Positions 16,394-25,396 are shown, counted from the stretch's first letter. The stretch: 64,000 nucleotides of DNA from Kribbella sp. ALI-6-A (GCF_001984195.1 NZ_MTQN01000008.1:62001-126000); one strand, 5' to 3'. Notes: generated from the sequence alone by a model not told the origin. Translations and numbers: made by a program.

Positions 16394-16593
16394 TGGCAGT
16401 CAACCTGGACCCGGACCTGCTCAGCATCCTGGTCTGTCCCAAGTGCCGGTCGGAGTTCCGCGTCGACGACGAGGCGAACGAACTGGTCTGCACCAACGCC
16501 GCCTGCGCGCTGGCCTACCCGGTGCGGGACGACATCCCCGTGCTGCTGATCGACGAAGCCCGTGAGACCAAAGAGGCCGAAACCACACGATGA
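16393..16593 (+). CDS. Trm112-like zinc-ribbon protein (UPF0434)
   Basis: A 66-aa protein. Cysteines at residues 15, 18, 33 and 38 ([10 protein letters not shown] and LVCTNAAC) form a zinc ribbon, and [16 protein letters not shown] is the conserved Trm112 tail. In eukaryotes and archaea Trm112 activates methyltransferases; the bacterial role is not settled. ATG 16393 uses the last base of the manB stop (TGATG), and its own stop overlaps the SIS gene by 4 nt, so expression is tightly coupled to the mannose operon. Confidence 0.88.
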   Translation: MAVNLDPDLLSILVCPKCRSEFRVDDEANELVCTNAACALAYPVRDDIPVLLIDEARETKEAETTR

Positions 16594-17666
16594 GCTCCTT
16601 CGACGACTCGCGGCTGGACGACCCCGCCGCGCTCGAGGCGACCGACCACCTGCTGCGCCGGCTCGCCGGGGCCGGAGCCCGCGTCCGGGCCGAGATCGAC
16701 GCTGCCGAGGAGGTGCTGTCGAAGCTCGGCTCCGACGGCTTCCGCTCGCGCGCGATCGTCGCGGCCGGCCGTGACGCCCGCCTGGTCCGTGCGGTGCTGG
16801 AGCCGGTCTGCCCGGTGCCGTTCGTGGCCTGGCCCGGTCCGGGCCTGCCCGGCTGGACCGGACCGCTCGACCTGGTGATCGTGCTGGGCGGCAACGCCGC
16901 CGATGCCGAAGCCATCTCGGCCGCCGCCGAGGCCGAACGCCGCGGCTGTGGCCTGATGGTCGCCTGCCCGGCCGGCTCGCCGATCGATCAGGCGTCGGCC
17001 GGCTCCCGGCACGCGATCCGGCTGCCGTCGCAGTCCGACGACCAGCTCGCGGCAGCGGTCGCCGTACTGCAGGGGCTGCACCAGATGGAGCTCGGCCCGG
17101 TCGTCGACGCCAAGGCCGTCGCGGCTCTGCTGGACGACGTCGCGATCGAGTGCTCACCGAACAACGACGTCGCGTCGAACCCGGCCAAGGACCTGGCGCT
17201 GATGCTGGCCGACGCGCTGCCGCTGGTCTGGGGTGGGTCCGTGCTGGCCGCGCGGGCCGCTCGCCGGGTCGTCGAGGCGCTGCGGCTGGCCAGTGGCCGT
17301 CCGGCGCTGGCGGCTGACGCGGGCCACCTGCTGCCGGTGCTGAACCAGCCGCCGCGGGACGTGTTCGCGGACCCGTTCGACAAGCCGGCGGAGCTGCGTC
17401 CGGGCCTGCTCATCCTGGACGACGGCGTCGAGGACGCCGGCGTGGCCGAGCACCGTCGCCAGCTCGAGCAGAAAGCGGAGCGGCACGACGTCCGCGTGCA
17501 CGTGGTCACCCAGGCCAACGGCACCGACATCGCGCGCTACGCGGCCCTCACCCAGCAGGGCCGGTACGCCGCGGCGTACCTGGGTATCGGGCTGGGCCGC
17601 TACGGCACCGAGGCGACCGAGACGCCGATCGTCCCCGGCAACCCGGCGGTGGATCCGGCGTGGTAG
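16590..17666 (+). CDS. SIS-domain phosphosugar isomerase-like protein
   Basis: A 358-aa protein resembling the SIS-domain proteins annotated as bifunctional phosphoglucose/phosphomannose isomerases and the mycobacterial Rv3256c group. Visible parts include a first SIS-like half ([33 protein letters not shown]) and [30 protein letters not shown], the conserved segment before the second half. The catalytic pattern of true PGI/PMI enzymes is not clearly present, so it may be regulatory or a pseudoenzyme. It lies between manB and manA with overlaps on both sides, which argues for a role in mannose phosphate metabolism. Confidence 0.72.
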   Translation: MSSFDDSRLDDPAALEATDHLLRRLAGAGARVRAEIDAAEEVLSKLGSDGFRSRAIVAAGRDARLVRAVLEPVCPVPFVAWPGPGLPGWTGPLDLVIVLGGNAADAEAISAAAEAERRGCGLMVACPAGSPIDQASAGSRHAIRLPSQSDDQLAAAVAVLQGLHQMELGPVVDAKAVAALLDDVAIECSPNNDVASNPAKDLALMLADALPLVWGGSVLAARAARRVVEALRLASGRPALAADAGHLLPVLNQPPRDVFADPFDKPAELRPGLLILDDGVEDAGVAEHRRQLEQKAERHDVRVHVVTQANGTDIARYAALTQQGRYAAAYLGIGLGRYGTEATETPIVPGNPAVDPAW

Positions 17667-18832
17667 CCCGACTCGCGACCACGATTCGCGACTACGCGTG
17701 GGGATCGCCGACCGCGATCCCGGCCCTGCTCGGCGTCGAGCCGGACGGCACCCCGCAGGCCGAGCTGTGGATGGGCGCGCACGAGTCCGCGCCGTCGGTC
17801 CTGCCCTCGGGCGAGTCGCTCTACGACCTGGTGTCGGCGCGGCCGGCTGAGATTCTGGGAGAGGAGACGGCCGAGCAGTTCGACGGCCGGTTCCCGTTCC
17901 TGGCCAAGATCCTGGCCGCGGCTCAGCCGTTGTCGATCCAGGCGCATCCGTCGCCGGAGCAGGCGGTCGAGGGTTTCCGGCGCGACGAGCAGGCCGGCAT
18001 CCCGCGGGACGCCGCCGACCGCAACTACAAGGACGCCTGGCCGAAGCCGGAGATCCTGATCGCGCTCGAGCCGTTCGACGCGCTGGTCGGCTTCCGGCCG
18101 CTGGACCGGACGGTCGCGCTGCTCGAAGCCCTCGACCCGACCGGGCTCGAGGGTCTGACCGCGCAGCTGCGCGACGGCAAGCTGCGCGACGCGTTCACCG
18201 AGTTCATGAGCAGCGACCGGGACACGATCCGCCCGCTGGTCGGTGCGCTTGCCGAGGCCTGCGCCCGGTACGCCGGGCAGGCCTTCGCCGTCGAGATCGA
18301 GACGATCGGGCGGCTGGCGGAGGACTTCCCCGACGACCCCGGCGTCCTGGCGGCGCTGCTGCTCAACCGGGTGCGGCTGGAGCGGTTCGAGTCGGTCTAC
18401 CTGCCGGCCGGCAACGTGCACGCCTACCTGCGCGGGACCGGGTTCGAGGTGATGGCCAATTCCGACAACGTGCTGCGGGGTGGTCTGACCAGCAAGCACA
18501 TCGACGTCCCGGAACTGGTCTCGGTGATCGACTTCGAGCCGCTGGCCGACCCGGTGCTGCACGGGACCGTCGTCGCGCCCGGGATCACGGCGTACGAGAC
18601 CGGGAGCCCGTACTTCGCGGTCCGGCGGGTGGACCTGGCCGGCGAGGCGGTCGTCGTACCGGCGGACGGGGCGCGGATCGTCGCTGTGGTGGACGGTGAG
18701 GTGACTGTCGGTGCCGAGGGCACCGATGAGACCGAAGCGTTGTCCGCCGGTCAGTCGGCGTTCCTTCGAGGACCCGAAGGAGCCTGTAACCTGCGTGGTT
18801 CCGGCACGGCGTTCGTCGTGTCCGCTCGCTGA
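17660..18832 (+). CDS. manA: Mannose-6-phosphate isomerase, class I
   Basis: Converts fructose-6-phosphate to mannose-6-phosphate, the entry to GDP-mannose. The cupin zinc ligands are visible in LSIQAHPSPEQA and in KPEILIALEPF; YLPAGNVHAYLRGTGFEVMANSDNVLRGGLT contains the last ligand and the catalytic region. At 390 aa it has the normal length of the type I enzyme. GTG 17660 overlaps the SIS gene stop by 7 nt. It is the last gene of the manB operon; a cation transporter follows after 38 nt and may be co-transcribed. Confidence 0.93.
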   Translation: MVARLATTIRDYAWGSPTAIPALLGVEPDGTPQAELWMGAHESAPSVLPSGESLYDLVSARPAEILGEETAEQFDGRFPFLAKILAAAQPLSIQAHPSPEQAVEGFRRDEQAGIPRDAADRNYKDAWPKPEILIALEPFDALVGFRPLDRTVALLEALDPTGLEGLTAQLRDGKLRDAFTEFMSSDRDTIRPLVGALAEACARYAGQAFAVEIETIGRLAEDFPDDPGVLAALLLNRVRLERFESVYLPAGNVHAYLRGTGFEVMANSDNVLRGGLTSKHIDVPELVSVIDFEPLADPVLHGTVVAPGITAYETGSPYFAVRRVDLAGEAVVVPADGARIVAVVDGEVTVGAEGTDETEALSAGQSAFLRGPEGACNLRGSGTAFVVSAR

Positions 18833-18870
18833 ACTTTTTGGCCCCCTGAGTCTCTGGAGGACTGACCGAC

Positions 18871-19830
18871 ATGGCTGGTGGCGGTACCAAGGCTGTTGTC
18901 GCGGCACTGCTGGCGAACACCGGAATCGCGATCACGAAGTTCGCCGCCTGGGGGCTGACCCAGTCGGCCTCGATGCTGGCCGAGGCGATCCACTCGGTCG
19001 CCGACGCCGGCAACCAGGTGCTGCTGCTGGTCGGTGGCAAGCGCGCCCAGCGGCAGGCCAACGAGCTGCACCAGTTCGGCTTCGGCCGGGAACGCTACGT
19101 GTACTCGTTCATCGTGGCGATCGTGCTGTTCAGCGTCGGTGGACTGTTCGCGCTGTACGAGGGCTACCACAAGATCCACGACCCGCACGCGATCGAGAAC
19201 TGGAAGTGGGTCCCGGTCGTGGTGCTGGTGGCCGCGATCATCATGGAGACGTTGTCGTTCCGGACCGCGATCGTCGAGGCGAACAAGGTCCGCGGGCACG
19301 TCTCGTGGAGCCGGTTCATCCGCAACGCGCGGTCGCCGGAGCTGCCGGTGATCCTGCTGGAGGACTTCGCCGCGCTGACCGGTCTGGTACTGGCGCTGAT
19401 CGGCGTCGCCCTGACCCTTGCCACCGGCAACGGTATCTACGACGGCGCGGGCTCGATGGCGATCGGCGCGCTGCTGGTCGTGGTGGCGGTCTTCCTGGCG
19501 ATCGAGATGAAGTCGCTGCTGCTCGGCGAGTCCGCGACCCGCGAGGCGCAGCAGAAGATCGTGACGGCGATCGAGAACGCGCCCGGCGTCCAGCGGCTGA
19601 TCCACATCAAGACGCTGCACCTGGGTCCGGAAGAGGTGCTGGTCGCGGCGAAGGTCGCGGTCGAGCCCGGTGCCGACGCGGCCGCGGTGGCGGCGGCGAT
19701 CAACGCGGCCGAGCGCGCGGTGCGCGAGGCGGAGCCGATGTCGCAGCACGTGTACCTGGAGCCGGACATCTACGTCGAGGGCTACGTGCGCGAGGAGCGC
19801 CCGCAGGTGCCCGAGGCGCCGTCGCACTAG
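18871..19830 (+). CDS. Cation diffusion facilitator family transporter
   Basis: A 319-aa CDF protein: six predicted membrane helices in residues 5-215 and a cytosolic C-terminal domain. Helix II carries the metal-site pattern SMLAEAIHSVADAGNQ (His and Asp of HxxxD), and helix V has LLEDFAALTGLVLAL (D-x-x-A type). Likely efflux of Zn, Fe, Co or Mn by proton exchange; the metal cannot be decided. A CTGGAGG ribosome-binding site precedes ATG 18871. A strong terminator and repeats follow before the convergent MerR gene. Confidence 0.88.
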   Translation: MAGGGTKAVVAALLANTGIAITKFAAWGLTQSASMLAEAIHSVADAGNQVLLLVGGKRAQRQANELHQFGFGRERYVYSFIVAIVLFSVGGLFALYEGYHKIHDPHAIENWKWVPVVVLVAAIIMETLSFRTAIVEANKVRGHVSWSRFIRNARSPELPVILLEDFAALTGLVLALIGVALTLATGNGIYDGAGSMAIGALLVVVAVFLAIEMKSLLLGESATREAQQKIVTAIENAPGVQRLIHIKTLHLGPEEVLVAAKVAVEPGADAAAVAAAINAAERAVREAEPMSQHVYLEPDIYVEGYVREERPQVPEAPSH

Positions 19831-19872
19831 TCGCATTCCCCACCCCCGCCTCCTGGGTCCGCCCGGGTGTCA

Positions 19873-19888
19873 TTGGTGGGTTGACCCA
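19873..19888. repeat. 16-nt direct repeat, copy 1
   Basis: TTGGTGGGTTGACCCA, identical to 19936-19951. The internal TGGGT/ACCCA makes each copy itself partly palindromic. The two copies flank a long hairpin. Confidence 0.75.
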
Positions 19889-19896
19889 TGAATTCG

Positions 19897-19937
19897 CCCG
19901 TTGGCCCACCGGAATTCGGTGGTCCAACGGGATTTTT
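19897..19937. terminator. Long hairpin terminator between the CDF and MerR genes
   Basis: CCCGTTGGCCCACCG (19897-19911) pairs with CGGTGGTCCAACGGG (19917-19931) with a single mismatch in 15 bp and a 5-nt GAATT loop, followed by ATTTTT (19932-19937). It is a good intrinsic terminator for the CDF gene. Both arms contain the GTTGG/CCACC words also found in the flanking direct repeats. Confidence 0.82.
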
Positions 19938-19951
19938 GGTGGGTTGACCCA
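19936..19951. repeat. 16-nt direct repeat, copy 2
   Basis: Identical to 19873-19888. In its context (19935-19956) it forms an extended inverted repeat, TTTGGTGGG and CCCACCAAA around TTGA. Confidence 0.75.
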
Positions 19952-20011
19952 CCAAATGATTCGGGCGAGGCGGAGGGCGTGGCCCGGGGATGGGGGCGGC
20001 GGGGCGAGGGG

Positions 20012-20380
20012 TCAGCGGGGGCGTTGGGCCGGGGGTGGGAGTACGCCGGAGCGGCCGAGCCAGCGCAAGGCTCGTTCGCGGTCGATCTCGGCGGGGCTGG
20101 GTGGGGTGGTCAGGCGGCCGGTGCGGTAGCCGAGGTTGCGCAGGTCGGCGGCGACCGACGGCTCGGCCAGCGCCTTGAGGGCGAAGGCCAGGGCGGCCGG
20201 CGTCACGTCGTAGCGGTGCTCGAGTTCGAGGGCGAGCTTGACGGCGGCGAGATCGCGTTCGTCGTACTGGCGCTGGGCGGAGCGGCTGGATCGGGTGCGC
20301 GGCAGCAGGCCGAGGGTCTCCCGGTAGCGCAGCATCCGCGCGGTCGTGCCCAGCAGTTTGGCGGCCTCGGTGATGCGCAT
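20012..20380 (-). CDS. MerR-family transcriptional regulator
   Basis: A 122-aa protein with an N-terminal MerR winged helix-turn-helix (MRITEAAKLLGTTARMLRYRE, then GLLP and QRQYDERDLAAVKLA). The usual long coiled coil and effector domain are replaced by a short helical and Pro-rich C-terminus with no cysteine cluster, so it is unlikely to sense metals like canonical MerR. It starts at ATG 20380 and is divergent from sahH; a TGACA/TGTCA inverted repeat lies between them. It may control its own gene, sahH, or both. Confidence 0.8.
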   Translation of the reverse strand: MRITEAAKLLGTTARMLRYRETLGLLPRTRSSRSAQRQYDERDLAAVKLALELEHRYDVTPAALAFALKALAEPSVAADLRNLGYRTGRLTTPPSPAEIDRERALRWLGRSGVLPPPAQRPR

Positions 20381-20390
20381 GGGGATATCT

Positions 20391-20406
20391 TGACATTTAG
20401 GTGTCA
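20391..20406. promoter_or_regulatory. Inverted repeat in the MerR-sahH divergent region
   Basis: TGACATTTAGGTGTCA: TGACA (20391-20395) and TGTCA (20402-20406) with a 6-nt spacer. It begins 11 nt upstream of the MerR start and is the natural operator candidate for that regulator. A TTGACA hexamer overlaps the left arm. Confidence 0.5.
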
Positions 20407-20499
20407 GGAACAGCGACTCGGTACGCCACGTCGGGGGCCCGAACCGCTAGCCTCGTGCCGAAGACTTCACCAACCGACACCCTCAGGGAGCGGCACCGT

Positions 20500-21936
20500 A
20501 TGACGTTCGACTACAAGGTGGCAGACCTCGGCCTGGCCGAGTTCGGCCGCAAGGAGATCCGGCTCGCCGAGCACGAGATGCCGGGTCTGATGGCGATGCG
20601 CGCGCAGTACGGCGACAGCAAGCCGCTGGCCGGCGCGAAGATCATGGGCTCGCTGCACATGACCATCCAGACCGCCGTGCTGATCGAGACGCTGACGGCG
20701 CTCGGTGCCGAGGTGCGTTGGGTTTCCTGCAACATCTTCTCCACCCAGGACCACGCGGCCGCCGCGGTCGTGGTCGGCCCGGAGGGTACCGCCGAGGCTC
20801 CGGCCGGTGTCCCGGTCTTCGCCTGGAAGGGCGAGACGCTGGAGGAGTACTGGTGGTGCACCGAGCAGGCGCTGAAGTGGCCCGGTGGTGAGGGTCCGAA
20901 CATGATCCTGGACGACGGCGGCGACGCCACCATGCTCGTCCACAAGGGCACCGAGTTCGAGAAGGCCGGCGCCGTGCCGGACCCGTCGACCGCGGAGTCC
21001 GAGGAGTTCGCCGTCGTGCTGAAGCTGCTCGGCCGCACGCTGACCGAGGACCCGCAGCTGTGGACCACCATCGGCCAGGGCATCAAGGGTGTCACCGAGG
21101 AGACCACCACCGGCGTGCACCGGCTGTACGAGATGCACAAGGCCGGCACGCTGCTGTTCCCGGCGATCAACGTCAACGACTCGGTCACCAAGTCGAAGTT
21201 CGACAACAAGTACGGCTGCCGCCACTCGCTGATCGACGGCATCAACCGCGCCACCGACGTGCTGATCGGCGGCAAGGTCGCGGTCGTGTGTGGCTACGGC
21301 GACGTCGGCAAGGGCTGCGCGGAGTCGCTGCGTGGTCAGGGCGCCCGGGTGATCGTCACCGAGATCGACCCGATCTGCGCGCTGCAGGCTGCGATGGACG
21401 GTTACCAGGTGACCACGATCGAGGACGTCGTCGCGACCGCCGACATCTTCGTCACCACCACCGGCAACAAGGACGTCATCACCGCCGACCACATGGCGCA
21501 GATGAAGCACCAGGCGATCGTCGGCAACATCGGTCACTTCGACAACGAGATCGACATGGCCGGCCTCTACAAGACGCCGGGCATCGAGCGGGTCACGATC
21601 AAGCCGCAGGTCGACGAGTTCCGCTTCGCCGACGGCCACACCGTGATCATCCTGTCCGAGGGCCGGCTGCTGAACCTCGGCAACGCGACCGGGCACCCGT
21701 CGTTCGTGATGTCGAACTCGTTCACCAACCAGGTGCTGGCGCAGATCGAGCTGTTCGTGAAGACCGCCGAGTACCCGACCGACGTCTACGTGCTGCCCAA
21801 GCACCTCGACGAGATGGTCGCCCGGCTGCACCTCGACGCGCTCGGCGTGAAGCTGACCGAGCTGTCCAAGGAGCAGGCCGAGTACCTCGGCGTTCCGGTC
21901 GAGGGCCCGTACAAGTCGGACCACTACCGCTACTGA
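20500..21936 (+). CDS. sahH: Adenosylhomocysteinase (S-adenosyl-L-homocysteine hydrolase)
   Basis: Splits S-adenosylhomocysteine to adenosine and homocysteine, keeping methylation running. At 478 aa it has the bacterial form with the roughly 40-residue insertion. Motifs: [25 protein letters not shown], the NAD loop [23 protein letters not shown], and [21 protein letters not shown], with the canonical C-terminal KSDHYRY. ATG 20500 matches the family start ([10 protein letters not shown]). A stem-loop terminator follows. In actinobacteria it lies upstream of mtrA; here about 20 kb of other genes separates them. Confidence 0.96.
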   Translation: MTFDYKVADLGLAEFGRKEIRLAEHEMPGLMAMRAQYGDSKPLAGAKIMGSLHMTIQTAVLIETLTALGAEVRWVSCNIFSTQDHAAAAVVVGPEGTAEAPAGVPVFAWKGETLEEYWWCTEQALKWPGGEGPNMILDDGGDATMLVHKGTEFEKAGAVPDPSTAESEEFAVVLKLLGRTLTEDPQLWTTIGQGIKGVTEETTTGVHRLYEMHKAGTLLFPAINVNDSVTKSKFDNKYGCRHSLIDGINRATDVLIGGKVAVVCGYGDVGKGCAESLRGQGARVIVTEIDPICALQAAMDGYQVTTIEDVVATADIFVTTTGNKDVITADHMAQMKHQAIVGNIGHFDNEIDMAGLYKTPGIERVTIKPQVDEFRFADGHTVIILSEGRLLNLGNATGHPSFVMSNSFTNQVLAQIELFVKTAEYPTDVYVLPKHLDEMVARLHLDALGVKLTELSKEQAEYLGVPVEGPYKSDHYRY

Positions 21937-21960
21937 GCTCCCTTCGGTAGTCCTGCGCTG

Positions 21961-21990
21961 AGGCGCCTCACCGCTTGCGGTGGGGCGCCT
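21961..21990 (+). terminator. Hairpin terminator after sahH
   Basis: AGGCGCCTCACCG (21961-21973) pairs with CGGTGGGGCGCCT (21978-21990) over 13 bp with one G-T wobble and a CTTG loop, 25 nt after the sahH stop. Confidence 0.8.
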
Positions 21991-22099
21991 TCGCCGTTGC
22001 CCCGGTTCGTGCCGGGGTCGCTGGGCGCGGCCCTCGGTGGCTGGGGACCCCGGGCGCCTGGCAAGGTAGCCGGCGGACCGGGTGAGAGGAGGACCGCTG

Positions 22100-23365
22100 G
22101 TGCCCGATGTGTTCGCCGGACGGTTCGAGCTGATCGATCCGATCGGCTCCGGGGGAACCGGGACGGTCTGGCGTGCCTGGGACCGGCGGCTGGAGCGGCT
22201 CTGTGCGGCCAAGGTCCTTCGGCAGCGGCACGCCGGGGTGCTGCTGCGGTTCGTGCGCGAGCAGGGCCGGCGGCTCGACCACCCCAACATCCTCAGCCCG
22301 TACGGCTGGGCGGCCGACGACGATCAGGCGCTGCTCGCGATGGAGCTGGTCGGCGGTGGGTCGGTCAGCACGCTGCTGTCCGACTTCGGCCCGCTGCCGG
22401 ACCGGTACGCCGCCGAGCTGCTCGCCCAGCTCCTCGCGGCCCTCGCGCGGGTCCATTCGGCCGGGCTGGTGCACCGCGACGTCAAACCCGCCAATCTCCT
22501 GCTCGAAGCCACCGGGATCAACCCGCCGGTCCTGCGCCTCAGCGACTTCGGCATCGCCCTGTCCCTCGACGAGCCTCGCCTCACCCACCAGGGCGCCGTG
22601 GTCGGCACGCCCGGCTACCTCGCTCCCGAGACTCTGGCCGGCGAACCGCCCTCCACCGCCCAGGACCTGTACGCCGTCGGCGTGACGGCCTGGCAGCTGC
22701 TCACCGGCGACGAGCCGCCCAGCGAGCATCCGCTGCCGCCTCCCAGCACATCCACGCCGCTGTGGTCGTTGGTCGAACCTCTCCTGTCCGCCAACGCCGC
22801 GGACCGCACCTCGGCCGAGTCCGCGCTGGCCGCCCTCGCGCCACTGCTCGCCCGTCCGCTGGCCGTTCCCGCGAGGACCGCGGACGGCGAGCCCATCGAG
22901 GTCTTCGACCACCTCGCGCCCCTTCCGTCACCGCACGAGCACCTGGCGCCCGCGCCGGTCGTGGCAGCCCCCGAGCCAGTCGCACGCGAGACCGGCGGGG
23001 TCGCACGCGAGACCGGCGAGCAGGAGCGAGTGCCGCGACGTCTGGTGGGACGGCGCGGGATTCTGGCGGCAGTTGTCGTCGCCGCGCTGGCCGGCGCGGG
23101 AGTCGCCGGTGTGCTCGTGTTCGACGATCCGCCCGAGGAAGGCGGAGGCCCGTCCACGGAGCGTTCGACTCCGACGCCCACCCCCACGCAAGAGACGCCG
23201 GTGGTGGTGCCGACGGGAGCGGTGACGCCGAAGCCGAATCCCTCGATCACGATCGGCGGTGGGTGCGGCTGGCAGGAGGCCGGCAGCCTGGAAACAGTTG
23301 CTGACGGCACCCGAGTCGAGTGCCGTCAGCAAGGAACGTCCTATCGCTGGGTCAAGGTTGGATAA
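22100..23365 (+). CDS. Transmembrane Ser/Thr protein kinase
   Basis: A 421-aa Hanks-type kinase. Gly-rich loop IGSGGTGTVW at residues 15-24, catalytic Lys38 (CAAKVL), HRDVKPANLL with Asp127, DFG at 149-151, and GYLAPE near 172. The kinase domain ends near residue 255, followed by a Pro/Ala-rich linker, one membrane helix at about 320-341 and an extracellular tail. The tail is Pro/Thr-rich and ends in a 35-residue segment with two cysteines. No PASTA repeats are present, so it is not PknB. GTG 22100 follows GGAGG; GTG 22082 lies upstream without one. It converges on the VWA gene with a 10-nt gap. Confidence 0.88.
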   Translation: MPDVFAGRFELIDPIGSGGTGTVWRAWDRRLERLCAAKVLRQRHAGVLLRFVREQGRRLDHPNILSPYGWAADDDQALLAMELVGGGSVSTLLSDFGPLPDRYAAELLAQLLAALARVHSAGLVHRDVKPANLLLEATGINPPVLRLSDFGIALSLDEPRLTHQGAVVGTPGYLAPETLAGEPPSTAQDLYAVGVTAWQLLTGDEPPSEHPLPPPSTSTPLWSLVEPLLSANAADRTSAESALAALAPLLARPLAVPARTADGEPIEVFDHLAPLPSPHEHLAPAPVVAAPEPVARETGGVARETGEQERVPRRLVGRRGILAAVVVAALAGAGVAGVLVFDDPPEEGGGPSTERSTPTPTPTQETPVVVPTGAVTPKPNPSITIGGGCGWQEAGSLETVADGTRVECRQQGTSYRWVKVG

Positions 23366-23375
23366 ATCCTCCCGC

Positions 23376-25313
23376 TCACTGCTGGGGCGGCCAACCGCCG
23401 TACGAAGGAGCTTGCGGCGGCGCCGGGGGCTTGCGCCGGTGCACGATCAGGGCCGCGGTGACGATGGCCAAGGCGAGCACCAGACCCGCGCCGGCGATGA
23501 TCCACGGGAGTGCGGACGACGAGTCGTCGCTCGGCGGGGTCTGCGGGGTGACCTCGCCGCCGGCCTGGTCGGTCGGCTCCGACGTCGTCGTCGGCTCGGT
23601 GGGCGTCGCCGACGGCGTCTCGGCCGGAGTCTCGCCGGTCGACGCGCCGTACTCCGGTCCGGCCACCTTCTCGCCCGCGACCGCCACGTCGATCGTGATC
23701 GGTACGCCGCCCGACGGGGCGTCGTTGCCGCTGGCAACACCGAGCTTCGCCACGATGTAGTACCAGCCGTCGACACCGGCCTTGCGGAGCTCGGCGTTGT
23801 TCGCGTTCCGGTTCAGGTACGTCACCCGCGGCGTCGCGATCGGCTCGCCGTCGGTCGGCATGGTCCGGGTCGATCCCAGGTACGCCGTCGTGTCGAACTT
23901 GATCTCGGACCGCACCGGGTTGAACAGGCTGGTCCGCATGTTGGTGATGGCACCGCCCGGCGTACCGGCGAAGGTGATCCGGTAGGCCAGCCCCTGCCCC
24001 CAGTCCAGCTTGACCCGGTAGAACAGCTCCTCACCGAAGTAGATCCTCTCGCCGTACCGGCCGGAGCCCGGCAGAGTGGTCGCCTCGTTGAACGACCCGC
24101 CGCCGCGGACGGCCGTGACCCCACCGGCCGGCGGCTGCGCGAAGGTGACCTTGCTGGTCTGGGCCGGCTCGCCCCTGCTGCCGGTCACCGGCGGCTCGAT
24201 CCGCAGTTGCAGCTCGACCGGGACCCGGTCGGTCCCGCCGCCGCGTGCGTCCCGGGTGACGCGGAACGTGTACTTGCCCGGCACGCTGCAGCCCTTCATC
24301 TTCGACGATCCCGCGACCGTGCCGTTCCAGCTCATGACCGTGGTGAGCGAACCGCCGTCCTTCGCGCGGGTGTTCAGCTCGCGCTGCCGGTGCAGGCAGT
24401 CCGCGCCGTTGGGTCCGGTGATCCTGATGTCCAGCACCTCGATGTCGCGCGGGTTGCCGCGGGGGAAGACCGCGGTCGCCGCGAAGTACACCGTGTCGCC
24501 CTGCTTCAGCTCGGCGGCGTAGTGGCGCTCCTCGACCGGGTCGATCGTGTCGAGGTACTGCCCCGGTGTGATCACCGGCGCCGCGAACGGGTCCTTCGTC
24601 CCGGCCACCGGCTTGCCGGTCGGCTCGTAGTGCCGCAGCGCGCGCTCGGTCACCCGGCCCAGGACGCCGAGCAGTGAGTCGGCGTCGGACGCGTCGTGGT
24701 ACGTGCCGCCGGTGTTCTGCGCGATGCAGGCGAGCTGGGCCCGGGCCTTGGCGTCGACGCGGAACCCGATGGTGTGGACGTGCAGGTCGACTCCCTGCTG
24801 GTGCAGCTCCTTCGCGACCTGGCACGGCTGCGGCGGCGCGCAGGTGTCCTCGCCGTCGGAGACCAGCACGATCGAGCGCTGGCCTTCCTTCGGCAGCTGG
24901 GCCGCGGCGGTCCGCAGCGAGTGGCCGATCGGGGTGTAACCGCTGGCCTTGGTCGCGCTGACCGCGCGCTTGAGGGCCGGCTTGTTCACCGTGCCGACGG
25001 GCTGGACGATGCGGACGTCTTTGCACCCGGCCGCCTTCTCGACGCCGCTGGACCCTGTCCCGGCGCCGTAGATGGCCAGACCGACCCGCGCCTCGGCGGG
25101 CAGCCCGTCGATCATCGATCCGACCGCCCGCTTGGCGGCGTCCATCCGGGTGCCGCTGCCGCCGGCGTCGCGGGCCGTCATCGAGCCGGACGAGTCGAGC
25201 ACGACCATCACCGGGGACAACTCGCCCTCGGCAGCGGCGGGCGTAGCATTCACGAATGCTAACGTCGCGGCCAGGGCGGTCAGCGCCGTACCGGCAAAGA
25301 CACGTCGTATCAT
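23376..25313 (-). CDS. Secreted, membrane-anchored VWA domain protein
   Basis: A 645-aa protein with a cleavable signal peptide (about residues 1-28, ending ATPAAAEG), a von Willebrand A domain at about 33-230 with a MIDAS motif VLDSSGSM and the SDGEDTC loop, and further beta-rich modules. A Thr/Pro/Glu-rich stalk follows near 560-600, with a C-terminal membrane helix (about 607-630) and a basic tail. The VWA domain faces outside and probably binds a metal and a protein ligand. An 8-bp inverted repeat lies inside codons 18-24, and a related sequence lies in the intergenic region next to the divergent XRE regulator. Specific function unknown. Confidence 0.82.
   Translation of the reverse strand: MIRRVFAGTALTALAATLAFVNATPAAAEGELSPVMVVLDSSGSMTARDAGGSGTRMDAAKRAVGSMIDGLPAEARVGLAIYGAGTGSSGVEKAAGCKDVRIVQPVGTVNKPALKRAVSATKASGYTPIGHSLRTAAAQLPKEGQRSIVLVSDGEDTCAPPQPCQVAKELHQQGVDLHVHTIGFRVDAKARAQLACIAQNTGGTYHDASDADSLLGVLGRVTERALRHYEPTGKPVAGTKDPFAAPVITPGQYLDTIDPVEERHYAAELKQGDTVYFAATAVFPRGNPRDIEVLDIRITGPNGADCLHRQRELNTRAKDGGSLTTVMSWNGTVAGSSKMKGCSVPGKYTFRVTRDARGGGTDRVPVELQLRIEPPVTGSRGEPAQTSKVTFAQPPAGGVTAVRGGGSFNEATTLPGSGRYGERIYFGEELFYRVKLDWGQGLAYRITFAGTPGGAITNMRTSLFNPVRSEIKFDTTAYLGSTRTMPTDGEPIATPRVTYLNRNANNAELRKAGVDGWYYIVAKLGVASGNDAPSGGVPITIDVAVAGEKVAGPEYGASTGETPAETPSATPTEPTTTSEPTDQAGGEVTPQTPPSDDSSSALPWIIAGAGLVLALAIVTAALIVHRRKPPAPPQAPSYGGWPPQQ
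25244..25261. promoter_or_regulatory. Palindrome inside the 5' end of the VWA gene
   Basis: TAGCATTC (25244-25251) and GAATGCTA (25254-25261) around AC. It shares the word GCATTC with the inverted repeat at 25357-25379 and may be a second site for the same regulator. Confidence 0.35.
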
Positions 25314-25356
25314 GGGCTTCTCCAGGGGATCAGGCGGCTACGAGCACGAACGTACC

Positions 25357-25379
25357 GTTTGCATTCGCAATTTGCAAAC
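25357..25379. promoter_or_regulatory. Candidate operator between the VWA and XRE genes
   Basis: GTTTGCA (25357-25363) and TGCAAAC (25373-25379) with a 9-nt spacer that contains ATTCGCAA. It is centred 29 nt before the XRE GTG and 55 nt before the VWA ATG, a suitable place to control both. Confidence 0.5.
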
Positions 25380-25396
25380 CGTAATTCGGAGGTCTG

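Noticed and set aside
20407..20499. SAH or SAM riboswitch before sahH
   Set aside because: The leader is short and I see no stem-loop and pseudoknot arrangement typical of SAH aptamers; the only clear symmetry is the TGACA/TGTCA site.
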